NCBI GenBank assembly: GCA_963839615.1
Contig: CAWIVY010000009.1
Location: 1 to 64,000 of the forward strand
Length of the DNA: 64,000 nt
Source of the DNA: DASQMT01 sp963839615
GTDB lineage: Bacteria; Actinomycetota; Thermoleophilia; Solirubrobacterales; Solirubrobacteraceae
Direction: 5' to 3'
Both the position numbers and the translations under genes were made by a program. The notes below the pieces were generated by a model, which was not told the origin of the DNA, made no database searches, and saw only the letters and a list, made by a program, of their open reading frames with translations. This document shows positions 8,432-17,300 of this stretch, one piece after another. Numbering within the stretch: position 1 is the first letter of the stretch; every line of letters begins with the position of its first letter.

Positions 8432-9700
8432 ATGCTCCGCCGCTCACTCCTCCTCGCCGCCGTCGCCACGGCACTGCTGTCCTCGCCGGCGCCGGCGCGG
8501 CGGACTACGTGCCCGACGAGGTGATCGTCCGCTACGCGCCGCAGCCGGACCCGGTGACGCGGGTCGTGAAGGTCGCGCCCGGCAGCACGCTGGGCGAGAC
8601 GATCGCGCGGCTGCGGGAGCGCCCGGACGTGCTGAGCGCGACCCCGAACTACATCGCGCGCGCGAGCTTCGTGCCCAACGACCCCGGACGCGCCGCGACG
8701 CCCGGCGGCTGGCAGGCGCTGCAGTGGAACTTCGCCGGCCCGTTCGGCGTCAACGCCCCGGACGCGTGGGACAACCTCGCGCGCGCCGGCCGCCCGGGTG
8801 GCAGCGGCGTCGTCGTGGCGGTGCTCGACACCGGCGTCGCGTACTCCGACCGCGGGCGCTTCGCCCGCTCGCCCGACCTGCGCGGCAACCGCTTCACCGC
8901 GCGGCTACGACTTCGTCGACGACGACCGCTTCCCGCACGACCTCAACGGGCACGGCACTCACGTCGCGTCCACGATCGCCGAGAGCGTCGACAACGGCGT
9001 CGGCGTCACCGGGCCTGGCGTTCGGCGCGCGGATCATGCCGGTGCGGGTGCTCGACCGCTACGGGGAGGGCGACAGCGCGGCGATCTCGCGCGGGATCCG
9101 CTTCGCGGCCCGCAACCACGCCGACGTCATCAACCTCTCGTTCGAGTTCGGCAGAGACGGTGCGCGCGAGCGAGATCCCCGACATCCTCGACGCGCTGCG
9201 CATGGCCCGGCGCAAGGGCGTGGTCGTCGTCGGCGCCTCCGGCAACGCCTCCGCCAGCTCCGTCGCGTACCCGGCCCGCGCCGAGAACGTGCTCTCCGTC
9301 GGCGCCACGACTGAGCACGGATGCCTGGCCAAGTACTCCAACCAGGGCCCGACGCTCGACCTCGTCGCCCCGGGCGGGGGCGCGGACGCCTCGATCGGCG
9401 ACGACCCGAACTGCCTCCCGCTCGAGCGCGACGGGGCGCGACGTCTTCCAGATGACGTTCACCTCGAACGTGCGCACGTTCGGCCTGGACCACTTCCAGG
9501 GCACTTCGATGGCCGCGCCGCACGTGTCCGGCACCGTGGCGCTGCTGATCGCCTCCGGCGTGCTCGGCAAGCGGCCGTCGCCCGACGCGATCGAGGCACG
9601 GCTGAAGGCCACGGCGCGCGATCTCGGCGCGCCCGGGCCGGACATCCACTACGGGGCGGGCCTGGTCGACGCCAGGGCGGCCACGACGCCGCCGGCCTGA
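8432..9700 (+). CDS. Secreted subtilisin-like (S8) serine protease, multiply frameshifted
   Basis: A signal peptide starts at ATG 8432 (MLRRSLLLAAVATALLSSPA), followed by an inhibitor-I9-like propeptide (DEVIVRY...) and the S8 catalytic domain. All three catalytic motifs are present: VLDTGVAY (Asp), NGHGTHVAS (His) and GTSMAAPH (Ser). They lie in different frames because of a missing base near 8497 and extra bases near 8901, 9012, 9153 and 9433-9436. Each correction restores continuous S8 homology, for example FEFGETVRASEIPD across 9153. It is either a pseudogene or an intact gene with many errors, and the preserved catalytic motifs favour error. Expected product about 420 residues, exported. 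Confidence 0.78.
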
Positions 9701-9723
9701 CCGCGGCGTCGACGCCCGCAGCG

Positions 9724-10167
9724 TCAGGTCGTGCGGATGATCATCACCGAGCAGGGCGCGTGGTGCGAGACCTTGTTCGGAACCGAGCCGAGCAGGAACC
9801 GCTTGGCCCCGGTCATGCCCTTGTTGCCGAGCACGATCAGGTCGGAGCCCAGCTCCTCCGCGACGTCGAGGATCGCGTCGGCGGGATCGCCCTCGCGCGC
9901 GTAGGTGCGCGACTCGACGCCGGCGGCGGCCACGCGCTCGGCCGCCTCGGCGAGCGTCGCGTCGACGTCCTCGCGCGGGTTGACCATCCACTGCAGGTCC
10001 GCCGGGACCTGCCGGGCCTCGGCGCGCAGCCGCTGGCTCGGCACCGGCTCGTAGGCGGAGACCAGCTCGAGCTTCGCGCCCGTCAGCCCGGCCAGCTCGA
10101 CTGCGGCCTCGACGGCCTTGCCGGCGGTCTCGGAGCCGTCCGTGCCGACCACGATCGAGCGGAACAC
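9724..10167 (-). CDS. Universal stress protein (UspA family)
   Basis: Single-domain Usp protein of 147 residues, cytosolic. It begins MFRSIVVGTDGSE and ends with the nucleotide-binding loop GNKGMTGAKRFLLGSVPNKVSHHAPCSVMII, which is a G-x2-G-x9-G(S/T) motif, so ATP binding is likely. Such proteins are induced by starvation, hypoxia or redox stress and often act through partner proteins. It is followed upstream by a tiny membrane ORF and a second Usp-like gene on the same strand, probably one transcript. Confidence 0.9.
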   Translation of the reverse strand: MFRSIVVGTDGSETAGKAVEAAVELAGLTGAKLELVSAYEPVPSQRLRAEARQVPADLQWMVNPREDVDATLAEAAERVAAAGVESRTYAREGDPADAILDVAEELGSDLIVLGNKGMTGAKRFLLGSVPNKVSHHAPCSVMIIRTT

Positions 10168-10174
10168 GGCGCGA

Positions 10175-10261
10175 TCATACGAGCTTGACGACGGCGATCG
10201 TCGCGCTGATCAGCACGCACACGACGATCGCGACCTGCACCCAGATCCAGAACGGAGCCAT
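10175..10261 (-). CDS. Predicted 28-residue single-pass membrane peptide
   Basis: A small open frame between two Usp-type genes on the same strand. It starts with ATG at 10261 and encodes MAPFWIWVQVAIVVCVLISA followed by TIAVVKLV, which is almost one transmembrane helix. Spacing fits an operon: 24 bases after the upstream gene and 7 before the next stop. The ribosome-binding site is weak (GGGGCC). No family is recognised. It could be chance, but the uniformly hydrophobic composition in a 70 percent GC genome favours a real microprotein. Confidence 0.4.
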   Translation of the reverse strand: MAPFWIWVQVAIVVCVLISATIAVVKLV

Positions 10262-10285
10262 GTCGGCCCCAGGCTAGACGGCCGC

Positions 10286-10738
10286 TCAGGCGTGCGCTTC
10301 GATCCGCTCGGTGCCCTGGGCCGTGACGGTCGTGACCGGCACGCCCAGGCCGGCCGTCTTGTGCGGCAGGTCGAGCTTGAGCCAGCGCGATACGCGCGTC
10401 GGCAGCGTGGAGATGATCACCTCGTCGAAGCCGTGCAGGTTGATCGCATCCTGGATCGCCGCGAGCGGCTCGGCGACGCCGACCATCGGCTCGACCGGCT
10501 TGCCGGCGGCCTCCTCGAGCAGCGGCAGCGCGAGCTCGAGTGTCGCCTCCGCCTCGGAGCTCCCGTGGTCCTCGGGGTCGACGAGCTGATGCAGGCCGTG
10601 GGCGGATGACGGGACCAGCAGCGTGAACGATGCCGGGCCGCGGGCTGCGCGCTCCCGTACCGCCTCGATCAAGGCCGGCGTCGCCGCGGTGCGATTGGCG
10701 ACGATCAGTACGCGGGCGGTCGTCTCGGAGGACTCCAT
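10286..10738 (-). CDS. Usp-like alpha/beta protein
   Basis: 150-residue cytosolic protein with a Rossmann-like alternation (ARVLIVANRTAATPALIEAV; ASFTLLVPSS; FDEVIISTLPTRVSRWLKLDLPHKTAGLGVPVTTV). The final segment resembles the C-terminal half of universal stress proteins, but the G-x2-G-x9-G ATP loop is replaced by STLPTRVSRW, so ATP may not be bound. Paralogous in style to the Usp protein downstream. Such proteins are common in actinobacteria and lack a defined role; a stress or carbon-starvation role is inferred only from the neighbour. Confidence 0.7.
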   Translation of the reverse strand: MESSETTARVLIVANRTAATPALIEAVRERAARGPASFTLLVPSSAHGLHQLVDPEDHGSSEAEATLELALPLLEEAAGKPVEPMVGVAEPLAAIQDAINLHGFDEVIISTLPTRVSRWLKLDLPHKTAGLGVPVTTVTAQGTERIEAHA

Positions 10739-10799
10739 GGGTCTCCCTTCGTCAGGTGACGTCGGGACATTCTCGCAACTCTGGCGCCGTCAGGCCAGC

Positions 10800-11753
10800 T
10801 CAGATGGCGATGCGGGCCTTGACGTGGCCGACGTTGCCGCGTCGCCTGTCGCCGGCCCTGCCGCGACCCTTGCCGGCCGCGCTGGCTTGCCGGGCCCGGC
10901 GGGCGATACGCGCCCGCGCGTGCCGGCGCGCCCGCTTGCGCGCCCTGCGGGCACGCGGTGAGTCCTGCACGGGCTTGGCGGTGGCAGCCACCGGCTCGCT
11001 CTCGCGGAAGCTCTCGATCGCGCCGAACTCGGTCGCGTAGGTCGCGCCGAGACCGTTGGTGGCAGCGGGGTTGCCCGCCACGATGCCGATGCCGATCTCG
11101 CGGTAATCGGGGTGAAGGATGTTGTGGCGGTGGCCGTCGGAGTTCATCCAGGCCCGCATGATCGCGCCGGGTGTCGCGAGGCTGCCGGTGCCCCAGGCGA
11201 GGTTCTCGCCGAGGATCCAGCCCGAGTTGCGCGGCATGTAGCCCGTCCGGTCGACGCGCTCGAACACGCCGGAGCCGTCGCGGCCCGCGTGGGAGAAGTA
11301 CGAGCCGGCGACGAGGTCCTGCGCGTAGGCGGTCGCGGCCACGGCCAGCTTGGCGTTGGGCACCAGCGGCGCGAGGCCGTTGTCGGCGCGCTCGCCGTTG
11401 AGCAGGCAGAGGGTCGCGTCCGCCATCGCGGGCAGCGACTCGGCGCCGGCCGCCAGGTCGGGGTTCGGGCAGGCGGCGCCTGCGCCGACGCCGTCGCGGC
11501 GCGGCGGGGTCCCGTGACGGCGCGTGTCGAGCGGGCCGCCTCGCGACAGCCGGCGCGGCGGAGTGCCGGGGCGGGTCTCCGTCGCGTCGCCGAGCCGGCC
11601 GTCGGTCGGCTCGACCGCGGCGAGCGTGGTCTTGGGCGGGTCGGGGGCAAGACGGACGGCCGCGGGATCGGTGCCGGCAGCGGTCGTTCCGCAGCCGGCG
11701 AGGACGAAAGCCCCGGCCAGCGCAGCCACGACGAAAGAAATGACGCGCCCCAT
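10800..11753 (-). CDS. CAP/SCP-domain lipoprotein with a basic C-terminal tail
   Basis: Exported protein of 317 residues. The start at 11753 gives a lipoprotein signal (MGRVISFVVAALAGAFVLAGC, lipobox LAGC) and has AGAAGGA upstream. After a Pro/Arg-rich linker, the CAP domain (about 135-255) shows LLNGERADNGL, FSHAGRDGSGVFERV, GENLAWGTG and the terminal W(M)NS.GHR.NIL motif. The last 55 residues are dominated by Arg and Ala, perhaps contacting anionic wall polymers or nucleic acid. Bacterial CAP proteins are secreted and mostly of unknown activity. Confidence 0.85.
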   Translation of the reverse strand: MGRVISFVVAALAGAFVLAGCGTTAAGTDPAAVRLAPDPPKTTLAAVEPTDGRLGDATETRPGTPPRRLSRGGPLDTRRHGTPPRRDGVGAGAACPNPDLAAGAESLPAMADATLCLLNGERADNGLAPLVPNAKLAVAATAYAQDLVAGSYFSHAGRDGSGVFERVDRTGYMPRNSGWILGENLAWGTGSLATPGAIMRAWMNSDGHRHNILHPDYREIGIGIVAGNPAATNGLGATYATEFGAIESFRESEPVAATAKPVQDSPRARRARKRARRHARARIARRARQASAAGKGRGRAGDRRRGNVGHVKARIAI

Positions 11754-11800
11754 GTCCTTCTCATCGCCCGCCCCCCCGGCGAACTTGAGGCGAATGGGGT

Positions 11801-12796
11801 CTAGCTGGACTCGAGTCCAGCGGTCCAGCTGCCGGCGCCGAGGCCGTCGAACGCGGCGACCGCGTCCGGATCGAACTGGCCGCCCGCCCCCGAGCGGATC
11901 TCGCGTGCGGCGTCCTCCACGGTCCACGCCTCTTTGTAGGGCCGTTCGTGGACGAGCACGTCGAACACGTCCGCGACGGCCACGAGCCGCCCCACGAGCG
12001 GGATCGCGTCGCCGGAGAGGCCGTCCGGATATCCGTCGCCGTCCCAGCGCTCGTGATGCGAGCGGGCGATCTGCTCGGCCACCGCGAGCACCTCCGATCC
12101 GCCGTCCGAGAGGACGCGCGCGCCGAGCACGGCATGGGTCTTGACGACCTCGAACTCCTCGGGCTCCAGCCGCCCCGGCTTGAGCAGGATCGTGTCAGGG
12201 ATCGCGATCTTGCCGAGGTCGTGCAGCGGCGCGGCCTGGCGGATCAGCCAGACCATGCGATCGCTCTCCCCCATCTCGCGCGCCATCCGCGCCGCCAGCG
12301 CGGCGACGCGCTGGGTGTGCTCGGGCGAGTTGTCGTCGCGGTACTCGGCCGCGCGCGCGAGCCGCTCGAGCGTGTCGACGCGGATCGCCTCGACGTCGCG
12401 GAACGCGCTCAGCGCCTGGCTCGCCACGATCGCCTCCAGCTCCCCGAGGCGGACGCGCATGGCGCGGTGGTCGAGCACCGCCCGCAGCCGGCCCATGCCC
12501 GCCGATCCGAGCGGCTGGCCGTCCGACACGAGGTCGGAGATCGGCACCACCGGCGGCCCCGAGTTCAGCCCGAGCGGGTCCAGCCGCGCGCGCACGGCCG
12601 CCGGATCGGTGTCGCCGAGGCTGACGACGACCTGCGGCTGCGCGGCCGCCGCCTGCGCCGCCACGAGCTCGAGCGACGGCACGAGATCGACCGACGTGCT
12701 GCCCGCTGCGGTCAGCAGTTCACGTAGTGACTCCGCTGCGTCGCGGTTCCCGCCGATAACGAGGACACGGGTGCCGGCGAGAGCGTCGTCATCCAT
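11801..12796 (-). CDS. HD-GYP domain protein with receiver-like N-terminus
   Basis: 331 residues. Residues 8-115 look like a response-regulator fold (VLVIGGNRDAAESLRELL) but lack a clear phosphoacceptor pocket. The rest is an HD-GYP phosphodiesterase domain with intact metal-binding H192-D193 (LHDLGKIAIPD), the HH pair 247-248 (SHHERWDG) and GYP at 255-257 (DGYPDGL). It is therefore likely to hydrolyse cyclic-di-GMP or a related cyclic dinucleotide. It is divergent from the Ser/Thr kinase with only a few bases between the starts, so the two are probably controlled together. Contrast the degenerate HD-GYP protein at 39.6-40.7 kb. Confidence 0.87.
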   Translation of the reverse strand: MDDDALAGTRVLVIGGNRDAAESLRELLTAAGSTSVDLVPSLELVAAQAAAAQPQVVVSLGDTDPAAVRARLDPLGLNSGPPVVPISDLVSDGQPLGSAGMGRLRAVLDHRAMRVRLGELEAIVASQALSAFRDVEAIRVDTLERLARAAEYRDDNSPEHTQRVAALAARMAREMGESDRMVWLIRQAAPLHDLGKIAIPDTILLKPGRLEPEEFEVVKTHAVLGARVLSDGGSEVLAVAEQIARSHHERWDGDGYPDGLSGDAIPLVGRLVAVADVFDVLVHERPYKEAWTVEDAAREIRSGAGGQFDPDAVAAFDGLGAGSWTAGLESS

Positions 12797-12804
12797 ACTT
12801 GATC

Positions 12805-14187
12805 ATGATGGCGGACACGACAACGGACGCGCATCTCGGCAGGGTCGTAGCGGGCTATCGCATCGAGGAGCGGATCGGACGCGGCGGTATGGGCTTGGTC
12901 TATCGGGCCGAGCACATCAACCTGCGCCGGCGCGCGGCGATCAAGATCATCGCCCCCGAGCTGGCCGAGGACTCGGACTTCCGCGAGCGCTTCAACCGCG
13001 AGGCACGGATCGCCGCCGCCCTTCAGCACCCGAACATCGTGACGGTGTACGACGCGGGCGAGGAGGAGGGCCTCCTCTACCTCGCGATGCAGTACATCCA
13101 GGGGTCCGACCTCTCGACCGTGCTGCGCGGGCAGGGCCGGCTGCGCCCGTATCGCGCGCTCGACGTCTGCCGCCAGGTCGCGGCCGCGCTCGACGCCGCC
13201 CATGCGCAGGGCCTGATCCATCGCGACGTCAAGCCCGCGAACGTGCTGATCGAAGGGCGCACGGCGTTCCTGACCGACTTCGGCCTGACGAAGCGCATCG
13301 AAGGCTCGCAGACGCAGCTGACGAAGGCCGGCGACGTGGTCGGCACGATCCACTACGTCGCACCCGAGCAGATCGAGGGCGGCCGGGTCGACGCCCGTAC
13401 CGACATCTACTCGCTCGGCTGCCTGCTCTACCACTGCCTCTCCGGCGAGCTGCCGTTCGCGCGCGACACCGACGTGGCGGTCATCTACGCGCACCTGTCG
13501 GAGGAGCCGCCGCGCTTGACGTCCGTCTGCCCCGAGCTTCCCGGCGGTCTCGATGCGGTGATCGCGAAGGCGCTCGAGAAGGCGCCCGAGCGGCGCTTCC
13601 AGAGCTGCGCCGACATGATGTCCGCCGCACGGGCCGTGATCGACGCGGCCGGGCCGCTGGCCGACACCGCGACGCCGAGGCCCGTGCCGGCGTTCGGCGA
13701 CCACTTCGACGTTCCGACCTCCGGCGGCTCGCGCCCCGTGCCGCCGATCGGCGACAACCCGTCGATGAACACCGACGTCGGCCCGGTGGCCGGGCACGGC
13801 GAGGCGGCGCGGCGCCCGCGCGTGCTGCTCGCCGGGATCGACCCCAACACGCGCGCAGTCGCGCGCGTGGCGGTCGGCAGCCGCGCCGACGTCGAGGAGG
13901 CGCCCGCGGGCGAGTCGCTGCTCGACACCGTGCGCGACAGCCGCCCGGACCTCGTCATCCTCGCCTGGAACGCGCCGGGTCAGCCGGCGCGCGACGTCGT
14001 CGCCGCGCTGCGCGCCGACGCCGTCACGCGCGATGCGAAGGTGCTGCTGCTGGTCGAGCACAAGGCGGCGTCCTCCGGCGACGTCGCGGCCGCGGGCGCC
14101 GACGACCGGCTCCTCTCGCCGTTCTCGCCGCTGCAGCTGCAGGTCAAGCTGCGCAAGCTCCTGGGCGCCGACGCCGTAGCCGGCTAG
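12805..14187 (+). CDS. Ser/Thr protein kinase with a C-terminal receiver-like domain
   Basis: Soluble Hanks-type kinase of about 460 residues. The catalytic domain (about 15-275) has the glycine loop GRGGMG, ATP lysine K47 (AIKII), HRDVKPAN (D141) and DFG (D158). There is no transmembrane helix or PASTA domain. After a Pro-rich linker the last 120 residues resemble a response-regulator domain (RPRVLLAGIDPNTRAVARVAV, PDLVILAW, AKVLLLVEHKA). I prefer ATG 12805 or 12808 over TTG 12799. The start abuts the divergent HD-GYP gene, so the message may be leaderless. The next gene encodes an FHA protein, a likely phosphothreonine-reading partner. Confidence 0.9.
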   Translation: MMADTTTDAHLGRVVAGYRIEERIGRGGMGLVYRAEHINLRRRAAIKIIAPELAEDSDFRERFNREARIAAALQHPNIVTVYDAGEEEGLLYLAMQYIQGSDLSTVLRGQGRLRPYRALDVCRQVAAALDAAHAQGLIHRDVKPANVLIEGRTAFLTDFGLTKRIEGSQTQLTKAGDVVGTIHYVAPEQIEGGRVDARTDIYSLGCLLYHCLSGELPFARDTDVAVIYAHLSEEPPRLTSVCPELPGGLDAVIAKALEKAPERRFQSCADMMSAARAVIDAAGPLADTATPRPVPAFGDHFDVPTSGGSRPVPPIGDNPSMNTDVGPVAGHGEAARRPRVLLAGIDPNTRAVARVAVGSRADVEEAPAGESLLDTVRDSRPDLVILAWNAPGQPARDVVAALRADAVTRDAKVLLLVEHKAASSGDVAAAGADDRLLSPFSPLQLQVKLRKLLGADAVAG

Positions 14188-14196
14188 GGACCCTGC

Positions 14197-15600
14197 ATGT
14201 GGCTCGAGGTCCTCTCCGGTGAGGACGCCGGCCGCGTGCTGGAGGTCGATCGCCCGCTCGTGCTCGGACGCGTCGAGGGCGCCGGCCTTGTAATCCGCGA
14301 CGCGCGCGCCTCGCGCAGCCACGCCGAGCTGACTCCGGTCGAGGACGGGCTGCTGTTGCGCGACCTCGACTCCGCGAACGGGACGTTCGTCGACGACCGG
14401 CCGGCGACCGAGCTGATCCTTCACGGCGGCGAGGAGATCCGCATCGGCGGCGTACGGATCGCGGTGCTGGCGGAGGAGCCCCCGGTTACCGGCGCGCCGA
14501 TCGCCGAGTCGGTCCGCCCCGAGGCGCGGCGGGCGAGCGAGGGCGCTTCGTGGTCGATGATCACGCGCCTGATCGAGGCGCGGACGCGGCGCGGTCGGCG
14601 GATCACCTACGCCGCGCTCGCGATCGCCGGCCTGGCGATCGCGGCGGTCGCGGTGCTCGCGCTGACCGGAGGGCTGGCGGGCGAGAGCGACGAGGATCGC
14701 GTCGCCGCGGCGGTCCGCGACGTCGCGCCGGCCACGATGCAGGTCGAGGCACACGGCGCGGCGGCTCCGGACGGGCTCGGCAGCGCCTGGGTGCTCGACA
14801 ACGGCGAAGGGCTGCTGGTCACGGCCGCCCACGTGGTCAACGGCGGCCAGCGGTTCTCCGTGCGCGCCGGCACGCGCACGCTTCCCGCACAGGTGGTCGC
14901 CACCGCGCCGTGCGAGGACCTGGCGGTGCTGCGGGTCCGGGGCGCGCTGGGGGCGGAGGCGCTCGGGCTCGGCGACGCCGACCAGGGAGAGAGCGTGCTC
15001 GCTTTCGGCTTCCCGCAGAGCGCGGGCCCGGGCGAGCCCGCCTCCTCCACCCGCGGGGTCGTCTCCGCCGCGCACACGACGTTCGCCGACCCGGGCGCGG
15101 ATGTGCCCGCGTACCGCGACGCCATCCGCACCGACACCGCGCTCGACCCGGGATTCTCGGGCGGCCCGCTCGTCGACCTCGACGGGCGCGTCGTCGGGAT
15201 CAACGCAGCCGCGCGCACCGCGGGCGCCGACGACCGGCCGTTGCAGGGAGCCAACTACGCGATCACCGCCCGCCGGGCGCGCGAGGTCCTCGACGTGCTG
15301 CGCGGCGGGGAGTCGATCGCCTCGATCGGCGCCAGCTTCGGCTATCCGCCGCCCGACGCGCCCGACGCGCGCGGCCTGCCGCCGGGACTGCGGGTGCTCG
15401 GCACGCTGCCGGGCTCGGGCGCCGCCCGCGCAGGGCTCGAGCGCGGCGAACTGATCGTGGCCGTCGACGGCCGCCCGCTCGACGGCACGCTCTCCGGCTG
15501 GTGCGATGCGACGGCCGGGATCGCGAGCGGCCAGTCGGGCAAGCTGCAGCTCGCGATCTCGGATGGAGACACCCGCAGCGTGGACGTGCGGTTTGACTGA
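14197..15600 (+). CDS. FHA - transmembrane - trypsin-like protease - PDZ protein
   Basis: 467-residue membrane protein. An N-terminal cytoplasmic FHA domain (1-95) has the phosphothreonine-binding residues R40, S41-H42 and N61-G62. One transmembrane helix spans about 137-157. Outside lies a DegP/HtrA-like protease domain with H212 (TAAHV), D241 (EDLAVL) and S321 (GFSGGP), then a PDZ-like domain from about 370. FHA domains bind phosphothreonine, so the kinase encoded 9 bases upstream probably controls this protease across the membrane. The TTG start of the next gene overlaps the stop, suggesting translational coupling. Confidence 0.9.
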   Translation: MWLEVLSGEDAGRVLEVDRPLVLGRVEGAGLVIRDARASRSHAELTPVEDGLLLRDLDSANGTFVDDRPATELILHGGEEIRIGGVRIAVLAEEPPVTGAPIAESVRPEARRASEGASWSMITRLIEARTRRGRRITYAALAIAGLAIAAVAVLALTGGLAGESDEDRVAAAVRDVAPATMQVEAHGAAAPDGLGSAWVLDNGEGLLVTAAHVVNGGQRFSVRAGTRTLPAQVVATAPCEDLAVLRVRGALGAEALGLGDADQGESVLAFGFPQSAGPGEPASSTRGVVSAAHTTFADPGADVPAYRDAIRTDTALDPGFSGGPLVDLDGRVVGINAAARTAGADDRPLQGANYAITARRAREVLDVLRGGESIASIGASFGYPPPDAPDARGLPPGLRVLGTLPGSGAARAGLERGELIVAVDGRPLDGTLSGWCDATAGIASGQSGKLQLAISDGDTRSVDVRFD

Positions 15601-16738
15601 GCAGGCCGACGTCGCCGTCGTCGGCGGGGGGATCGTCGGGTGCGCGCTCGCGGCGTTCCTCGCGGAGGCCGGCGCCTCCGTAGTGCTCTTCGAGCGCGAC
15701 GGCGTCGGCGCCGCGGCCTCGGGCCGCAACTCCGGGATCCTGCAGCACCCGATGGAGGCGGCGCTCGTGCCGCTCTTCGACGAGAGCCTGCGGCACTACC
15801 GCGAGCTGGCGGATCATGGCTTCGCGCTGCCCGGCGAGCCGCACGGCGTGCTGATGCTCGCGGAATCCGAGGCCGAGCTGGCGGGCGAGCTCGCGGCGCT
15901 GCGGAGCGCGTTCGCAGAGCTGCGGGCGGAGGCGCTCGCCCCGGGCCAGCCGGCCGCGCTCGAGCCCGCGGTGGCGCCCTCGCTCGCAGGCGTACGGCTG
16001 CACACCGGCTACCCCGTCGGCCCCGCCGCGGCGACGAGCGCGTTCGCGGCGCGCGCGACCGCCGCTGGCGCGCGGCTCGTCACCGGGGCCGAGGCTACGC
16101 TCGCCCGCAGCGGCGTGATCGTCGACGGCGCCCGCCGGGCCGCGGGTGCGGTCGTCGTCGCGGCCGGCCCGTGGACGCCGGGGCTGGTCGAGCCGTCCGG
16201 CAGCTGGCGCCCGATCGAGCCGCTGTGGGGCGTCGTGGCGGAGGTCCGGCTGGAGGCGCCGCCGCGGCACACGCTCGAGGAGACGGGCATCCCCGATCAA
16301 ACCGGCTTCGCCGGCGCACGCGGGACAGGCGAGCAACTCGTCGCGCACGGCGGCGAGCCGCCGCCGATCTTCAGCCTCGTCACGACCGGCGCCGTGTCGG
16401 CGCTCGGCTCGACCTTCCTGCCCGCGCGTCCGGATCCGGACAAGGTCGCGCCACTGCTGCGCGAGCGCGGCGCCCGCTTCGTCCCCGCGCTCGCCCGCAC
16501 GCCGACCGGGTCCGTGCGGGCCTGCGCGCGGCCGCTGTCGGCCGACGGGCTGCCGCTGCTCGGCCGCGCGCCGGGGCGCGACGACGTCTTCATCGCCGCG
16601 GGACACGGGCCCTGGGGCATATCGCTCGGCCCCGCCTCAGCCCGGCTCGTCGCCGATCTCGTGCTGGGTCGTGCCGCCGGCCTGCCGGCGGCGTTCGATC
16701 CCGGCCGGTTCCGCGCGACCGGGGCGGCGGACGAATGA
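15593..16738 (+). CDS. FAD-dependent amino-acid oxidase/dehydrogenase (DAO family)
   Basis: 381-residue flavoprotein of the D-amino-acid oxidase/glycine oxidase fold. It opens with the dinucleotide loop ADVAVVGGGIVGCALAAFLAEAG, followed by FERD and the SGRNSG flavin loop, and ends with the conserved GLPLLGRAPGRDDVFIAAGHGPWGISLGP segment. TTG at 15593 is chosen because it overlaps the upstream stop codon (TTGACTGA) and places the Rossmann strand nine residues in. Substrate not deducible; amino acid, sarcosine or glycine-type amines are typical. Confidence 0.83.
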   Translation: MTEQADVAVVGGGIVGCALAAFLAEAGASVVLFERDGVGAAASGRNSGILQHPMEAALVPLFDESLRHYRELADHGFALPGEPHGVLMLAESEAELAGELAALRSAFAELRAEALAPGQPAALEPAVAPSLAGVRLHTGYPVGPAAATSAFAARATAAGARLVTGAEATLARSGVIVDGARRAAGAVVVAAGPWTPGLVEPSGSWRPIEPLWGVVAEVRLEAPPRHTLEETGIPDQTGFAGARGTGEQLVAHGGEPPPIFSLVTTGAVSALGSTFLPARPDPDKVAPLLRERGARFVPALARTPTGSVRACARPLSADGLPLLGRAPGRDDVFIAAGHGPWGISLGPASARLVADLVLGRAAGLPAAFDPGRFRATGAADE

Positions 16739-16778
16739 CGTATTCCCGCCGGCCCGCGCTCAAGCAAGAATCGGCCCC

Positions 16779-17300
16779 ATGACACACCGGATCCGCCGCG
16801 GGGCCGTGCTGGCCGCGCTCACCTCGCTCGTCGCCGTGCCCGCGCTGGCGGCCGACCCCGTCCCCGACTCGCGCTACGCCGGCGAGACCACGCAGGGCAA
16901 CGGCCTCCGCTTCGAGTTCCGCGTGTCCGAGGACGGCAGCCACGTCGAGCGGCTGCTCACGCAGTTCCGCACCCGCCGCTGCGAGCGCGCCCGCAACGGC
17001 ACCCAGGGCAGCATCCGCGTGCGGTCGCTCGCGATCAGCGGCGGCAGCTTCTCCAAGCGCGGCAAGGAGAAGGCACGCCTCGCGCCGTCCGGGTCGTTCG
17101 AGGGCGGCAGCCAGATCGAGCGCTACCGGCTGACGGGCTTCTTCAGCACACCCGAGACGGCCGAGGGCACCCTCAAGGTCACCGTCCGGGTGCGCAACAA
17201 GGCCGGGGAGACGATCGACACCTGCAGGATGGGCAAGCGCGTGACCTGGGCGGCCGACCGGCTCGGCGTCGTGCCCGAGTCCGAGATCGAAGGGCCCTAG
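16779..17300 (+). CDS. Secreted protein of unknown function
   Basis: 173 residues with a clear signal peptide (MTHRIRRGAVLAALTSLVAV, cleavage after ALA). The mature part is rich in beta-strand patterns (GLRFEFRVSEDGSHVERL; SFEGGSQIERYRLTGFFS; EGTLKVTVRVRNKAGETIDTC) with two cysteines, so it is probably a small beta-sandwich stabilised by a disulfide. I recognise no named family. The stop TAG overlaps the stop of the convergent RsbW-like gene by two bases. Confidence 0.72.
   Translation: MTHRIRRGAVLAALTSLVAVPALAADPVPDSRYAGETTQGNGLRFEFRVSEDGSHVERLLTQFRTRRCERARNGTQGSIRVRSLAISGGSFSKRGKEKARLAPSGSFEGGSQIERYRLTGFFSTPETAEGTLKVTVRVRNKAGETIDTCRMGKRVTWAADRLGVVPESEIEGP

Noticed and set aside
12712..15729. 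A 1005-codon open frame on the minus strand
   Set aside because: It is antisense to the kinase and FHA-protease genes, is Arg/Ala/Gly-rich and matches no family; long shadow frames are expected at this GC content.
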